Below are positions 1 to 13,800 of a stretch of 64,000 nt of DNA, one piece after another. This DNA comes from Myxocyprinus asiaticus (taxonomy: Eukaryota > Chordata > Actinopteri > Cypriniformes > Catostomidae), in contig NC_059373.1 in assembly GCF_019703515.2 (NCBI RefSeq), positions 13,427,281-13,491,280 on the forward strand. The letters run 5' to 3'. The notes under the pieces are model-generated. The model ran no database searches and had not been told where the DNA came from. It saw only the letters and a list, made by a program, of their open reading frames with translations. The translations under genes were made by a program, and so were the position numbers. Each line of letters starts with the position of its first letter. The stretch's first letter is position 1.

Positions 1-315
1 AATGTTTTTGTCATATCCTAATCTTCAACAGAGTACTTTCATTCTCAATGCCTTTTCAGTCATCTTGTCACGAAGATAAAAAAAAACAAAAAACATGAAA
101 GAAATATATAGGACATCTTAAAAAAGAAAAAGAAATGATATACATGGAATGTGCAAATGTACAAGTATATCTACATGCATATATAACCACACACACAAAA
201 AAAAAAAAAGCATCATGGAAAAATCAGCATTTGATCCCAGTTTATGTGATCCAGAAATGAAAGAATGTTTAGGTAAACGTGAAAATGACGGGGTGTGTGT
301 GCACGTGTATATATA
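1..315 (-). other. jazf1: jazf1 3' untranslated region (part)
   Basis: Downstream of the jazf1 stop on the minus strand. AT-rich with short (CA)n and A runs. No AATAAA on the minus strand was found here, so the transcript probably ends beyond the left edge. Confidence 0.55.
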
Positions 316-462
316 TCACAGAGGTGGGTGGAAGTTGATGGTGTGATGTCTAAGGCCTTGAGAGGTTTTATAGCTTTTCCCACAGCGACACTTGAAGGGC
401 TTCCTCACACGGATCTGCGTCCTGTGCCCATTTTTAGCATGGTACTTTATACCATTCACATT
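316..462 (-). CDS. jazf1: jazf1 coding exon 5 with stop
   Basis: Codes residues 186-233: the histidine half of zinc finger 2 and all of zinc finger 3, then PPL and TGA. The acceptor is CTCTCTTTCAG. The usual JAZF1 tail after HPP (about ten residues) is absent because of the early TGA. Confidence 0.94.
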   Translation of the reverse strand, partial: NVNGIKYHAKNGHRTQIRVRKPFKCRCGKSYKTSQGLRHHTINFHPPL

Positions 463-3400
463 CTGAAAGAGAGAGTAGGTAGAAGGAACAAAAGAGAGTG
501 AGATAGTGTCCAAAGAACTCTCCAGAAATAATAATTACTGCAGCTTCCCAATCTGTCGTGGCAACAAAATATTATAAAATGCCAATAGCATGTATTTTAG
601 GGTTAGTCTAAGGTCATTATAATTAGCTTCAAGCGATAGTTCACCCAAAAATTGTAATTCTCTCATCATTTACTCACCCTCATGATATCCCAGATGTCTA
701 TGATTTTCTTTCCTCAGCAGAACACATTTGAAGGAAAATAGAAAAATATCTTAGCTCAGTAGGTCCTTAAAATGCAAGTGAATGGTGATCCGACTTTTGA
801 AGATCCAAAAAAAACAGACAGTCAGCATAAACGTCATTGATACGACTCCAACTGTTAAATTAATGTCTTCTATAGCGATAGGATCCCTTTTGGTGCGATA
901 AAAAAAAACAAAATGCAAGTACTTTTTAACTATAATCCATCGCGTCCGGTCAGCAGCGGTATGCGTGTGTGATGTAATCACGTTGACCTGTTCATGCGAG
1001 AACTGACGCACGTGCGACACCCGGAAGAGCAGCGCTGTTTACAGCTGAGCAGCAGGAACGCTGTACAGTAGCTTGGTTGGTTTTGGTTTGATCTGTATTT
1101 GTATCTGTTTCTTTCCTCATAATGGTGCATTTGTGTGCTCATCCTGGATGTCTCAACCGAGAGAGAAACGTGAGATTACGTCCGTAACATGCCAACGCGA
1201 ATATGTCACATGAGACCACGTAAACTCCACCCTCTCGTGATGTGAACGTGCATACTGCTGCTGACCGGAAGCGATGGATTATAGTTAAAAAGTACTTCAA
1301 TTTTGATCTTTTTTCACACCAAAAGTGATCATGTCTCTTTAGAAGACCGCTGGGGTCATATTGATGGTTTATTCTGACTGTGATATTTGGAGCTTCAAAA
1401 GTTTGATCACCATCCACTTGCATTTTAAGGACCTACTGAGCTAAGATATTTTTCAATTTTTCTTCAAATGTGTTCTGCTGAAGTCAGTCATACATACCTG
1501 GGATGGCATGAGGGTGAGTAAATGATGAATGAGAATTTTCATTTTTGGGTGAACTAACACTTTAAATTAAAGAGATATTCATCTAAAACTTTAAATTCTG
1601 TTCTTATTATTTACTCACCATCATGTTGTTCAAACCCTTATAACTTTCTTTCTTGTGTTGAACTCAAAAGATCTTAGTCAGAATGCTGGGATCGCCATTT
1701 ACTTTCAGTGCATTTCGTTCCCAAACAGTGAAAATGAATGCTGACTGAAGCTGTCAAATTTTATGCAGGTTTGGAACAACATAAGAGTGAGTAAATAATA
1801 ACAGAATTTTCATTTTTGGGTGACCTGTCCCTTTACCAGCAACAAATTGTGTGAGTGCCTTTATGCTCTGAGAGGGTGATTGCAAGATTAGATTGTTTTA
1901 GAACTTCTTGAAGTCCTCAAAGACATGATTACAAACATGTGCGGTACCTTATATCTCTTCTTGCAGCCTGGAACAGGACATGCAAAGGGTTTCTCATCGC
2001 CTCCATTCATGCACATGGAGCTGAGGATGGACTCTGAGCTGATGGCACTTTCTGTAGTCCAGGACTCATCGCTGTCAGAGTCCTCATACTCCACTTCCTC
2101 CTCATCACACTCACTGCCTGGGGCACAACAAGAAAGTTAAACTTGTTAATTAGTCATTAATTTGCTTCATATATTTGCTGATGAAAGAGCTAATGAGAAC
2201 TGAAAAAGTAAATGTGCCCTTTGGTCCAATTATCCAATGCTTCATCATTAGGGTGCTAATGAGTTTTTTTGGTCACAGTTAGTTCAGACTTAATACTTCT
2301 AAGAGATGTACCACAACGTAACGTAACAGGCAGTAATCAAGTGTACTTGTTAGGTTTTGTTGCAGACTGTTGGCATGTTTATTAGAACAGAACATCAACT
2401 GATATGTCTTTTTTAAATGTCCAAATGATAAAAACTGAGCTGCAGGAGGGGTGGACGGCACCATGGCAAACTCATTTGGTTTAAATAAATAGAAACTTTT
2501 GAGGTCCAAACCCATACACACTCACACACATTGAATTCATGCAGTTTTACGTTGAGGAAATCTTACTTTGACAGCAAATTGAACAAACCTTAATTTAGGA
2601 GCCAAATTTTCTAAACATTTCAGACCCTTTAAAATACAAGGTAAGTCAAATTGAGGGATAAAAGGGATAGTTCACCCAACAACAAAAAAGTTCTGTCATC
2701 ATTTACTCACCCTCATGTTGTTCCAAACTTTCTTGGAAAAGGAGATGTTAGACAGAATGTTAGCCTCAGTCATCATTAACTTCCATTGTTTGGAAAAAGA
2801 TGCAATAAGAATTCATGGTGACTGAGGTTAACATTCATTTTTGAACTATCCCTTTAATATGCAAGAGGAGTCTAATTTGGGTAATATTAATTAAACTATG
2901 AGAAATCAGTAGCCATTAAGGTACAAATAACACGAAAAAAAATGAACGTTTTATTTATACATTTATGTGTTATAATGTTATTGTATAATACATTATTATG
3001 AATTGTAAGTTATTATAAGTTATTTTAATCTTTTTCACATAAATCTACATTTCATGTTTCCACACTCAAAAACATTTTTTTTATAAGATTCACACATTTC
3101 AAAACTAATTTCTATCAAATTTAAAAAATAAAAATCAGTCATTTTTATTAAAAATTAGTTCAATTTGATGGAATTGTGTTGTGAAATTAAAATGTGAAAA
3201 ATAAATTAAAAAAATACGCTACAATTTTTGAGTGTAACTTTATTCACCTAAACACACACACACACACACAAATAACCTGTTGGTGTACTGCTGCGAAAGG
3301 AGGATGATGGAGTGATGGGTGGAGTAACAGGTGGGGTTAGGCTGCCATTGCTATGGCGAGGAGGCGTGGCCGTATTGTTACGTGATACACCTCCAATGAC

Positions 3401-4784
3401 TGATATAGCAATTTTGGGTTGGACCTTCTTCTTCTGAGTTTCTTGCTCTCTGCGTGCTGCTTCAGTCATGAATCTAAACAAAAACAGAATACATGCCATG
3501 ATCATGTTGTACCTGAAGTTCTAGGAAAGACAGTAATTTAAGCTACAATAGACATGCTTTAGGCATTCATCAAAGTATGTGTCAAACTAAACAGTTATTT
3601 TTCTATACCGACCTCCAAAGAACCAAGCAGTTTAAAGGTGGTGTAATTTCTGCGACACACATGACACCACAAGTAATTGCAAAAGTAATTACACTTTGTA
3701 ACAGAGAACAGAGTCCAGGCATTATTACTACTAATATTTTTCTGCCTTGTATTCTCGAGTTGCTGCTAATGTCTCAGAAATTTCAAAATTCCCCTTAAAT
3801 TTTAAACTTCCTTAAACTGCTTTAATTCATTTCTAAAATAGATTTTGAAATATATAGTTTAGAAGGAAAGCATATTTGTCATGAAGTGTGAATAAATTCA
3901 TCTTTTTGTTTAGATCATTATTTGACGCACCTATTAATGTAGCTCAGAGCAACGTATGTGGGCTGCTGTAGTTCCTGCCTCTCCAGAACCCTGGGATCTG
4001 TATCTGAGAGTGGGACAGAGACAATACAAGCACATAAGACTGTAAAATACATAGGATAAAAGGTGAAGGTAAAGATGCACGTATAGGTGGATAGAAGGAA
4101 AAAGTGATACTGGGTATGCTTGCAGTATGACCTACAGTGGGGAAAAAGGAATTGTGGCTCTTGAGCCACACTTTAAAATGTGTGAAAGTATTTGTATTAT
4201 ATAACAAAATATCAAATCAAGTGGTATTTATTTTAAAGAAAGGTAGAGCTAACACTTTTCTAGCAAAACATTTCACAGAAAGGCATTTGTTAGGTTTCAA
4301 ATTATAAAACAACAGATAAATAGTTTAACATTAGGTTTGGACACTTTCGGGTTGTCAGATTTTGTGGAACATAGTTAAATGTAATGAACTACGACTTCTT
4401 AAAGTGAAAATTGAAAAATGAAAATTCTCTGATCATTTGCTCACTCTCATGCCCTTTCACTTTCTTTCTTCTGCTGAACACATACAAAGATTTTTAGAAG
4501 AATATATCAGCTCTGTAGGTCCTCACAATGCATGTAAATGGGTACAACAATTTTGAAGCTTCAAAATGCACATAAAAAGGCAGCATAATGTAAAAGTTAT
4601 CCATAAAACTCCAGTGGTTAAATCCATGTCTTCCGAAGAGTTATGATAGGTGTGGGTGAGAAACAGATCAATATTTAAGTCCTGTTTTACTGTAAATTCT
4701 TCTCCCTGCCCATTAGGTGGCGATATGCATGAAGAATGTGAATCACCAAAAACAAAAAAAAAGAATGTGAAAGTGGAGAGTGAT

Positions 4785-4821
<37 letters not shown>

Positions 4822-7800
4822 AGTTAAATACTGATCTCTCACCTATACTTATAGTATATATAGTAGTATACTTATAGTAATAGTTTCTGAAGAAATTAAT
4901 TTAACAACTGGAGTCATATGGATTACTTTTATGCTGCCTTTGTGTTTTCAGAGCTTCAAAATTTTGGTACTCATACACTTGGATTCTAAAAATCCTTGTT
5001 TGTGTTCAGTAGAAGAAAGTCTTACACATCTGGAATGGCTTGAGGGTGAGAAAATGAGAGAGTTTACCTAACAATTAAAATTATCCCAACTGGTTAGATG
5101 CCCTTTCATACCAAACACAAATTGGATTCCTTTGGGGCCTTGCACACCATGACCGAGCATTTGCACGACAACAAAGAAAGTTTGTTTTTATGGCAAGTGT
5201 GTCTGTTGTTCCATATTCCCGCCCGGCAGTGAAACGGTTGAACAATAAAATTTGAGTATTGGATCATTTCAGGAGCCACTGCAGTTACCAAAACCAGCGC
5301 TAAAGTACATAATACAGTTTTGCCCACCAACATTAAGCATAAAGTACCTCAAGGAAGTAAATTTGAACCAGCAATAATGATGTGTATTTTATTTGCATCA
5401 AATGTCTTAAAAACAAAAACAATTTTTCTTATTTGGGTTCTCCTAACATGTAAATTATATCACAGCATCTCTGCCTTGCATCATCTTTTAAAAACTTTGA
5501 TTTTACATGGATTATCTTCATAATGTATTTGATATTGCTGCAGTTTTGCCTTTAAAACTTCTAATCTTACATGAGTTCTCTTCAAAAAATATTATTGCAC
5601 CATCTTTGCATTTGAATAACTTTTTTGCCCTTTATTCTTGAATTACTCAAAAGTTAATATTGAGAAAAGTAGTCATTTTTTTTTGCAGATGCCACACTCA
5701 AATTTTGTTATTTAATGAAATAAGTGTGACTTAAACGTCCAAAATGTTTTGGGGGTCACTGTATACGTGAACACATTAGATAACAGCTTGTTTTTGCTTA
5801 AGTTTGCTTTGTGCTTACTGTAAGCTTAGTCAAACAAGTAACCCTAATGCCACACCGCCACACTTTTTCCATTCTGCTCGTTGTGACAGCAGGCAGCTTC
5901 CAGTACCTGAGGCACACCAGCCAATGCTTCAAATGTTCCTCTGCCAAGAGTGCATGTATGTGTGTGTCCTACTATAGTCTTTATCACAGCCTGAGACTGC
6001 CCCCATGTGGCACAGAGCCCCATCCAATGGCATTGATCAGTATGTCTATTTGCCTCTCTCTTATACACATGTGCACACACTTCCACAACATGTTACTTAA
6101 TGAAGGCATTGTTTACTGTATGTGTGTGTGGTTGTGTATAAATTGTAGGATGGTAATTGCTGCTTAGAGCTCATTAAAACATAAATAGTGCACAACAGAC
6201 CTCACAAAGAGAAAAAAGACATACAGTGGTGAGTGTGTGAGAGGCTGGCACATTCAGCACAATTATTTGGAGAGAAGAACAGTCAAAGAAAAGCAAGGTT
6301 TTTGTGTTGAATATGGTTTGCATTGCATGCGTATGCACAGTTAGAACTGTGTATAACAGGCAGTGTATATAATAGGTCCCATACGTCTAAATGAGGTTTT
6401 GCCCAAAGCCATTAAAAGCATTCCACCATGTTCACTTAATTTTAAAGGAGAATAATTGTTAAGCAGCTTCAACATGCTCTCTTAATGCTTTTGGAGAGCG
6501 TACCAGGGTCTTGCATGTAAAAAAAAAAAACTTTTGCACTCTGTCACATTTCACACAACTTGCAAACGTTTTATTTGCAACCCAGTTGGGTTTAAGCACA
6601 ACATTGCAAATTTTACAATAGTTAAGAACATGTCCAAAACTCCAAAAATACTGCAAAAGACAAATGCTTTGTACAAATTACACATAATAGTTACATATTC
6701 TTAGTCTTTATTGTAAAACCACTCCAGAGTGCCACCTGTATTCAGGGACAGACTGGCCATACTAGACGTTTTCCCGATGGGCCGAGGTGTAATTTGGGCT
6801 GGCCCGCTGCTGTGTAAGTACCGGCCCGTCCTACAAGCAATATATATTCGCCCGCATGAACCCAATTACAGAATGAATATTCAATAAACTCTGTAAAGTA
6901 AAATCAGTATAATGGCTTTTATTTTGAAAACTGAAATTGCTTTTATTTTTAAACTTTTTACACATGGTAGGGCATTTCCATATGTGTGCATTAACTCCTT
7001 AAACTCACGTGGAACTCATTATTTGACATACAAATCACAATAATGGTGACAACCAAAGACAACATATTAAGTATAAGATGAGCTCTGAATAATCACAAAA
7101 GGACAAATAACTGCAAGTTACAACAAATACAATAACAGCAGCATATATAAAATCTGCAAACAGTAAAGCTATGACCAGTACATAGTCATTTGCATAATTT
7201 ATTCATACTTCAGGGAACTGAAGTGCGGCTTGCTGAATAATGCTCGCGCCTGATAAAAATGCAGAAAATAAATCATGAAAAATATTACTTGTGGCTATTT
7301 AAGTCTTTGAGGCTTCATTTGTTTAAAGGATTATGATAGTTTCCACAACTGTCTTGCATCAACTTAAAGAACATTAATTTGGTCTATTGCAATTTTTATT
7401 ATACTCAAACTGTCAACTTTTCTTTGAACTGTGAACAACTGTGAACAGTGAACATTTGCACATTCTATGGTTCATATTCTGCACAGCCCTACACAACTGC
7501 ACATATTTTGCACAACTGTACAGCTCCTTTATTAAAACCAGTCAGTTTACTTTTTCTATATATATTGTATCTTAAATACAGTTTATTATTATCTTACTAT
7601 GTTTATTGTTATTATATGCATCAAACACCAAGGCAAATTCCTTGTATGTGAAAACTTACTTGGCAATAAAGTCAATTCTTCTGAAACAGCATTTGTCAAA
7701 GCATAAAGCTTTTCACTTTTTCTCAAGAATAATCTGGGGAAGGAATTAAATCATTGCAGATTTAAAGACGCAACAAACTCAGAGTGAAAATATGAGCAAT

Positions 7801-10800
7801 GAATCTGCAAAATACTGCAAAGTTCTACACTTTAAGAGGTATGTTTCTTTTGTTTTACATATATTTATATACATACATATTTTGGCCAACTTTGTTTTCA
7901 TTGATTTAAAAAAAAAAACACATTACACAGTTAATGCGAGTAATTGACATGAATTTTTAGCATTGTCATCAGTGTCCTGCTGTGTGACACTTTTAAAAAA
8001 AACTTATGATCTTTTATAGCTACAGTATATATACATATATATTATTATTATACTTTTTGTTTCCACAACCTCATATTAACCAAGACAATAGTTTATTTGC
8101 ATTTCTAGAAAAAAGTTGAAAGGTGATTAAGATCTTTAAAAACTTTGAAGAAATGCTGACTTTAAGTGTGCACCTTAAATACACACTTTCCCTTGTGTAC
8201 ATTTTAACCTATCATGTGTATGTTGGGAAAATGTTTTCTGACCTGTTATTTGTCTGATCTATAAAGTACTTATTTTTAGTGCTTTCTCTAAAAAAAATCC
8301 ACTCATCACATTTACAGTGGTTTTATGTGTGTTTGGTGGGCCACTCTGGGACACTTTTTAGTCCAGTCTGCCCCTGCCTGTGCGTGTGCCTAAATCCCAC
8401 CAGAGCTCTCTCTTGTGTCTGCATTGCATGGATTAGGCATTGCACACCTCATAAAGAGGACACACACCCTCACACACACACACTTTTTTGTATCTCAGGT
8501 GGACCACCGAGGTGGTCTTCATCAGTGCTTTATTAGCGTTTCCAAATCATTTGTCCTGCTGGTGTGGACTTTCAAGCTTCAAAATGAAAGTACCAGTAAA
8601 GTACCTTTAGAAAAATTGCACTCAATGCAGACAAGTATTCACTGTTAATTGTATTTTTATTTTTTAAAGCATTTAGGCTAGTTAAACTTATTTTTTATTG
8701 AATTTATATTATAAACTTACATTTCAGAGCAGTAAAACATTTTAGTAGGTACCTAAATTAATTAAAAAAAATAATATATTACTATAATATTTTCTTTAAT
8801 GAATCATTTAAAATGATATCCTCACGAAACATGTCACAGTTTTATATTCACATTAGAGGCAGTCCGATATATCCGTTTTACCGATTAATCGGTGCCAATA
8901 GTTGCTTTTTGGAACTATCGTTATTGGCAAAAATCTATGGCGACAGTTGCAGATGTTTCGGGCTTGTTTATACTTAAAAGTCCTGCATTATGCAACAAAT
9001 CTTCATTTTTTTCTGGTTATTTTTTTGGTTTTGGTTGAACAATAAACCTCATCTGGGATTTTATTAATTTAGGACTCTTTGTGTTCGTCATAGTAAGGAA
9101 ATAATAATGCATTTTTCTGACATTCTATAAATACATTTTAAAAACTATCGGCTGATTAATCAGTTATCGCCCTTTTCCACCAGATACCTCTAATTCACGT
9201 CCATTGAAAATCTTTAAATTTCAGCAACTTTTTTCTGATATTGAATGTGTGTGTGAGGGCCGAGATGGATGTGAAGTGTAATTAAACGTGCCAGGTGCAA
9301 AACAGTGTAGGGAGGGTAAAATTAATGTTTTCCAATTTTATGATTTCCCTTAACCTACAAAATGGAGGCACACAAGGTCCTTCCACAACCACAAGAAAAG
9401 TAGCAAGGTAACACAAAACTAGAAACACACACACACACACACACACATAACAGTCAATGCCCTTACACTGAACACTTAATTTTCACATTTAGGAAAATCA
9501 TAAACATTCACTAATGGCCGTCATAATTCAATACAAACAACAACCATCCAGTTGAAAGCAACACTTGTCCCTACCAGTAGCAGTAGTATTGCATTTTAAT
9601 GGGCCATGACCAGCATTAAATCCCTATGAAATCTTTATGTAGGGCTAATAACACTGGGCCCTGTGTGAAGACATTAAAGAACTTTCTGCCCATAAAAATG
9701 CCCTTTATTCGCAACCATATCATTAAATCCTCACAATAAAACAAATCCTGTTGTTTTCACACGAAAAACAAAAACTGCCAGCTGTGGTTGCCAAAATAAT
9801 TATGTAAAAAATACAGTAAAATCTAAACAACTTTACAGAACAACCTGTACATATAACAGTTTAAAACTATTGTAATTTACATGACCTCGATGGCACTGTA
9901 AAAAAAGAAAAAAAAAGAAAAAGAAAAATCTGTTACATTTACAGTAAAAAAAATAAATTCGATATCAACATTCTGAAACTGTAAAAATCTGCTTTTTACT
10001 TTATAAGGTATTGTTAGTCACCGTAAAAATTACAGAAGAGCACATGATGATATGAAGTTCACCAATAGTAGCTCTTCTACAAACATGTAGAGACAGTGCT
10101 CAACGTCACTCACACAAATACTAAACACCATCAGAGTAACACATGTGAAATTTAAATAATGCAGTAAACATGAACTAAACTATATTAAATATAAAACAGA
10201 ACACCCCGATGTATGTAACTGATATTAAAAATAAGAAAAATAACTATTCCCATAAAATATATGAAATCTAATGGGTCAGCAGGGACTTGTGGGAAATCCC
10301 GATTATTGTTTTTTACTGTAATTTTAACAATAGTTTACTGTAAAGTACATGTACTCTCTTGTTAAACAATGTACATTTTTACCATTAATTTTACATGAAA
10401 AAAATCATACTTTTTACATCTTAAAAAAATGTAATTCTCAACATTTTATTGTATTGTCTTTTAAAATATACTGTATAGTTCACAGTTAATATTTGTTAAT
10501 CAATTAACATTTTATTTCTGCAGTACTTTTAGTCTTTTACCATAAAAATTACAGACATTTTTTTACAGTGCTAAACAAACCTTACTGGGCAATTTACTGC
10601 TCTCCTGTAAAGATGCAACACTGCTTTGGGATCAGGTGGATCTAAATTACATAGAAACATATCTGTATAAGAACATTTTATATAGTAGCTGTGAAGAATT
10701 ATGCGATTTTTGAGATGTCAGAAGAGTAAATGTGCCACCCTGTGGTTAAAAAAAACCATCAGAAAGCTACATTTGGGTGTCCAAGTTGGTGTGAGTGTGT

Positions 10801-13800
10801 GCATCTGTGCCTGAGTGTAGAGGAGCCTGGCATGGTGCGGCAATGTAGGAATGCTGGGTTTGCTTTCCAGACAGCTAATTAAAAAGCAGGGGAGTGTTTT
10901 AATGTGCTGGAGAGCAGCAGGTCTCCGGATGGAGGGAACGGAGAGGAGGGGAAGACAGTTGGGGAGGAGAAAACTCTAAACGAGGCTGTAATTACACTTC
11001 TCAGAGCTCAGCAGGATATAACGCTCCAAACACTTCCGTATGTACACACACACACACACACACACGTTAAAAGACAAGCACACACACATGCAAAGGGAAA
11101 CAAAAACATAAACATTCTCCCTCACACAAATGCACAAAATATACACACAAGCACTACAAACAAACCCATACTGAGTGTTGGGTGGGACTAGGAAAGTTGG
11201 TATAATGGATTTTCCACTGGCTCTCACTAATTGCCTCATAAAAGGCTTGACGAGCCATTTAATGCAACTCTCTCTTTTAAACACGCACACACACAATCAA
11301 ATTATAATGATCTGAACAGAGCTGAATAGATTATATTAAACTTATATATTAATCACTTCTTGATATTAGCCCTGCAGAAAATACCTTAAGCCAGTCTACG
11401 GTGGTTTGCTGGTCTAAACAAACTGGTCAGGGTGGTCTAGTTTGATGGTTTAAGAGGGGTTTTCGGTACTTGTTTGGCTGAGAGGCCAGCTGGCTGACAG
11501 CTAGACCAACTGAACAGCAGCTCCACCATGCAGTGAGACCAGCTAAACCATCTTAAACCAGTTAAGACCAGCAAACTATCCATAGGCTAGTCTAAGGGGT
11601 TTTTCCCCCTAGCAAGGAGTTTATTTTACATTTGGAAAAACTATTTTCCAATGATGGGAAGAACACCAAAATTCACCTTATATGTGAAGTAAATAATTAG
11701 GAACAATTTTGGAAGAACATTATATACACTATATATTCACCATAATCTCTCTCAGCAAATGAAAAAAGAGCCACAACAAGAACAATACTGTTTCCCGTAC
11801 TGACAACAGCAAATGGATTTTGTGCTACAAGCCTGACATCTACTGGCCACTGAAAGTCACTCAATTTCCAAAACCGACTCAAAAGCATATTCAATACTCT
11901 GAATGCCTGAGGGGTCTGTCTGTTAGATTTGCGTAAAAATTAAGTTTTATATTTAATCACCCTCATGCCATCCCAGATGTGTATGACTTTCTTTCTTCTG
12001 CATTACACAAATTAAGATTTTTAGAAGAATATTTCAGCTCTGTAGGTCCATACAATACAAGTGAATGGGTGCTAGGGCTGCACAATTAATCGAAAAACTA
12101 ATCGCGATTACGACTGCCACGATTATATATTCGTGAAAACTTTTGATTAAGACAAGCCGGTTAATGTTTAAATATGTCATATTATTTACTGTACGTGGAC
12201 CAATCATTTTAGAGGTAAAGACACATATTGCATGTCTGATGGTAGTATTTGATTTTATACCACCTATGTCAGGCTTTGGAGGTGTGTTAAACGTGTGGGG
12301 ATGTGTATTTATCAACCTGTTACATGTCACACAGGCATACTGAATCAAGTAAAAACAGGTTGTCAATAGTTCAGAAAGAACCTACATATTTCTTCTATAC
12401 CACAGATATCCCTTTAAAATAACTTTTAGTAGGTCTAACATTAACAACCATTATTACAATATTTAATGCTTAACCTCAAACACTGCGGACACGCCGGCGG
12501 GTCCGTGGGGAGGCGCTATATGGGAAGCCGTTTTAACACAACACTCTGAAGTCCCTGTATGCATAAGTTAGGCATATGTGGTATCCTTTGAAAGCTTAGA
12601 ATCTGTAATTTTCAGAGAACCCCTTCACTTTTGCATTTATTTACAGAAAATAACAAAATAAAGCCTGAAAACATATGTCGCAAATTGGCGCCACCTAGAG
12701 GTTACGTTGTAGACATTTTAAAAATGAATATGAAAGTCATTCACGTAGCACTTAAATAGACAAGTCATATCAAATAAATGCTTTCATTCTCAGGAAGGTG
12801 ACTGTACAGTTTATTTTTTTTGCCATAATACAACCCCAATTCCCAAAAAGTTGTGACAGTATGAAAAATGCTAATAAAAATAATATATATACACATTTAA
12901 GTTATTTGTAAATTATATTCACACTTTGCTATATTGAAAGCACTACAACTACATTATATGATGTTTTACCTTGTGAATTTAATTGCTTTTTTGTTTTGAA
13001 AATATACAGTAATTTCAAATCAGTTGATTGCAACATGCTCCAAAAAAGTTGAGACGGGCAATTGAAGACTAATAAAAAAAGGCGATGTGAAACAGTAGAT
13101 GTTAAACAGGTGAGGCAATTGTGTCATAGTATTGTATACTGTATAAGGAGCCTCAAAAAACAGCCTAGTCCTTCATGAGCAATGATTGTTCAAGACTTGT
13201 CAATTTGCCAAGAGATGCTTCAGCAAAAACTGGAAGGATATTGGGCATTTCACCCTCTACAGTGCACTATATTTAAAAGATCTGGCCAAATCTTGGTGCG
13301 TAAAGGGCAAGACGAAAACCACTTCTGAATGCGCATGATCTCTGATCCCTCAGACATCAGTCTTAAAAAACATCATTCATCTGTAATGGATATCATGAAC
13401 ATGGGCTTGGGATTACTTTTGGAAACCTTTGTTAGTCAACACCACTCGCCACTGCAGCCACAGATGCAAGTTAAGACTTTACTATGCAAAGCAGAAGCCT
13501 TACATAAACACTGTCCAGAAACACTGCCGACTTCTCTGGGCTCTGTCCCATCTTAGATTGAAAGCAGAACAGTGGAACTGTTTTTTGGTCTGAAGAGTCC
13601 ACATTTCAAAAAGTTTTTGAAAAACACAGCCGTCATGTTATCCGGGCCAAAGAGGAAAAGGACCATCCAAGCTGTTATTAGCATCAGGTCCAAAAGCCAG
13701 TGTCTGTATTTGCCAGGGGTGTATCAGTTACCCATGCCATGGGCACTCGCACATCTGTGGGAACACCATGAATGCAGACAGATATGTACAAATTTTGGAG

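Larger units (their letters stand above)
463..1947 (-). other. jazf1: jazf1 intron 4
   Basis: Intron between coding exons 4 and 5. Apart from two adjacent TTAA-type foldback elements (listed separately) it is AT-rich sequence in which I see no coding or RNA gene. Confidence 0.8.
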
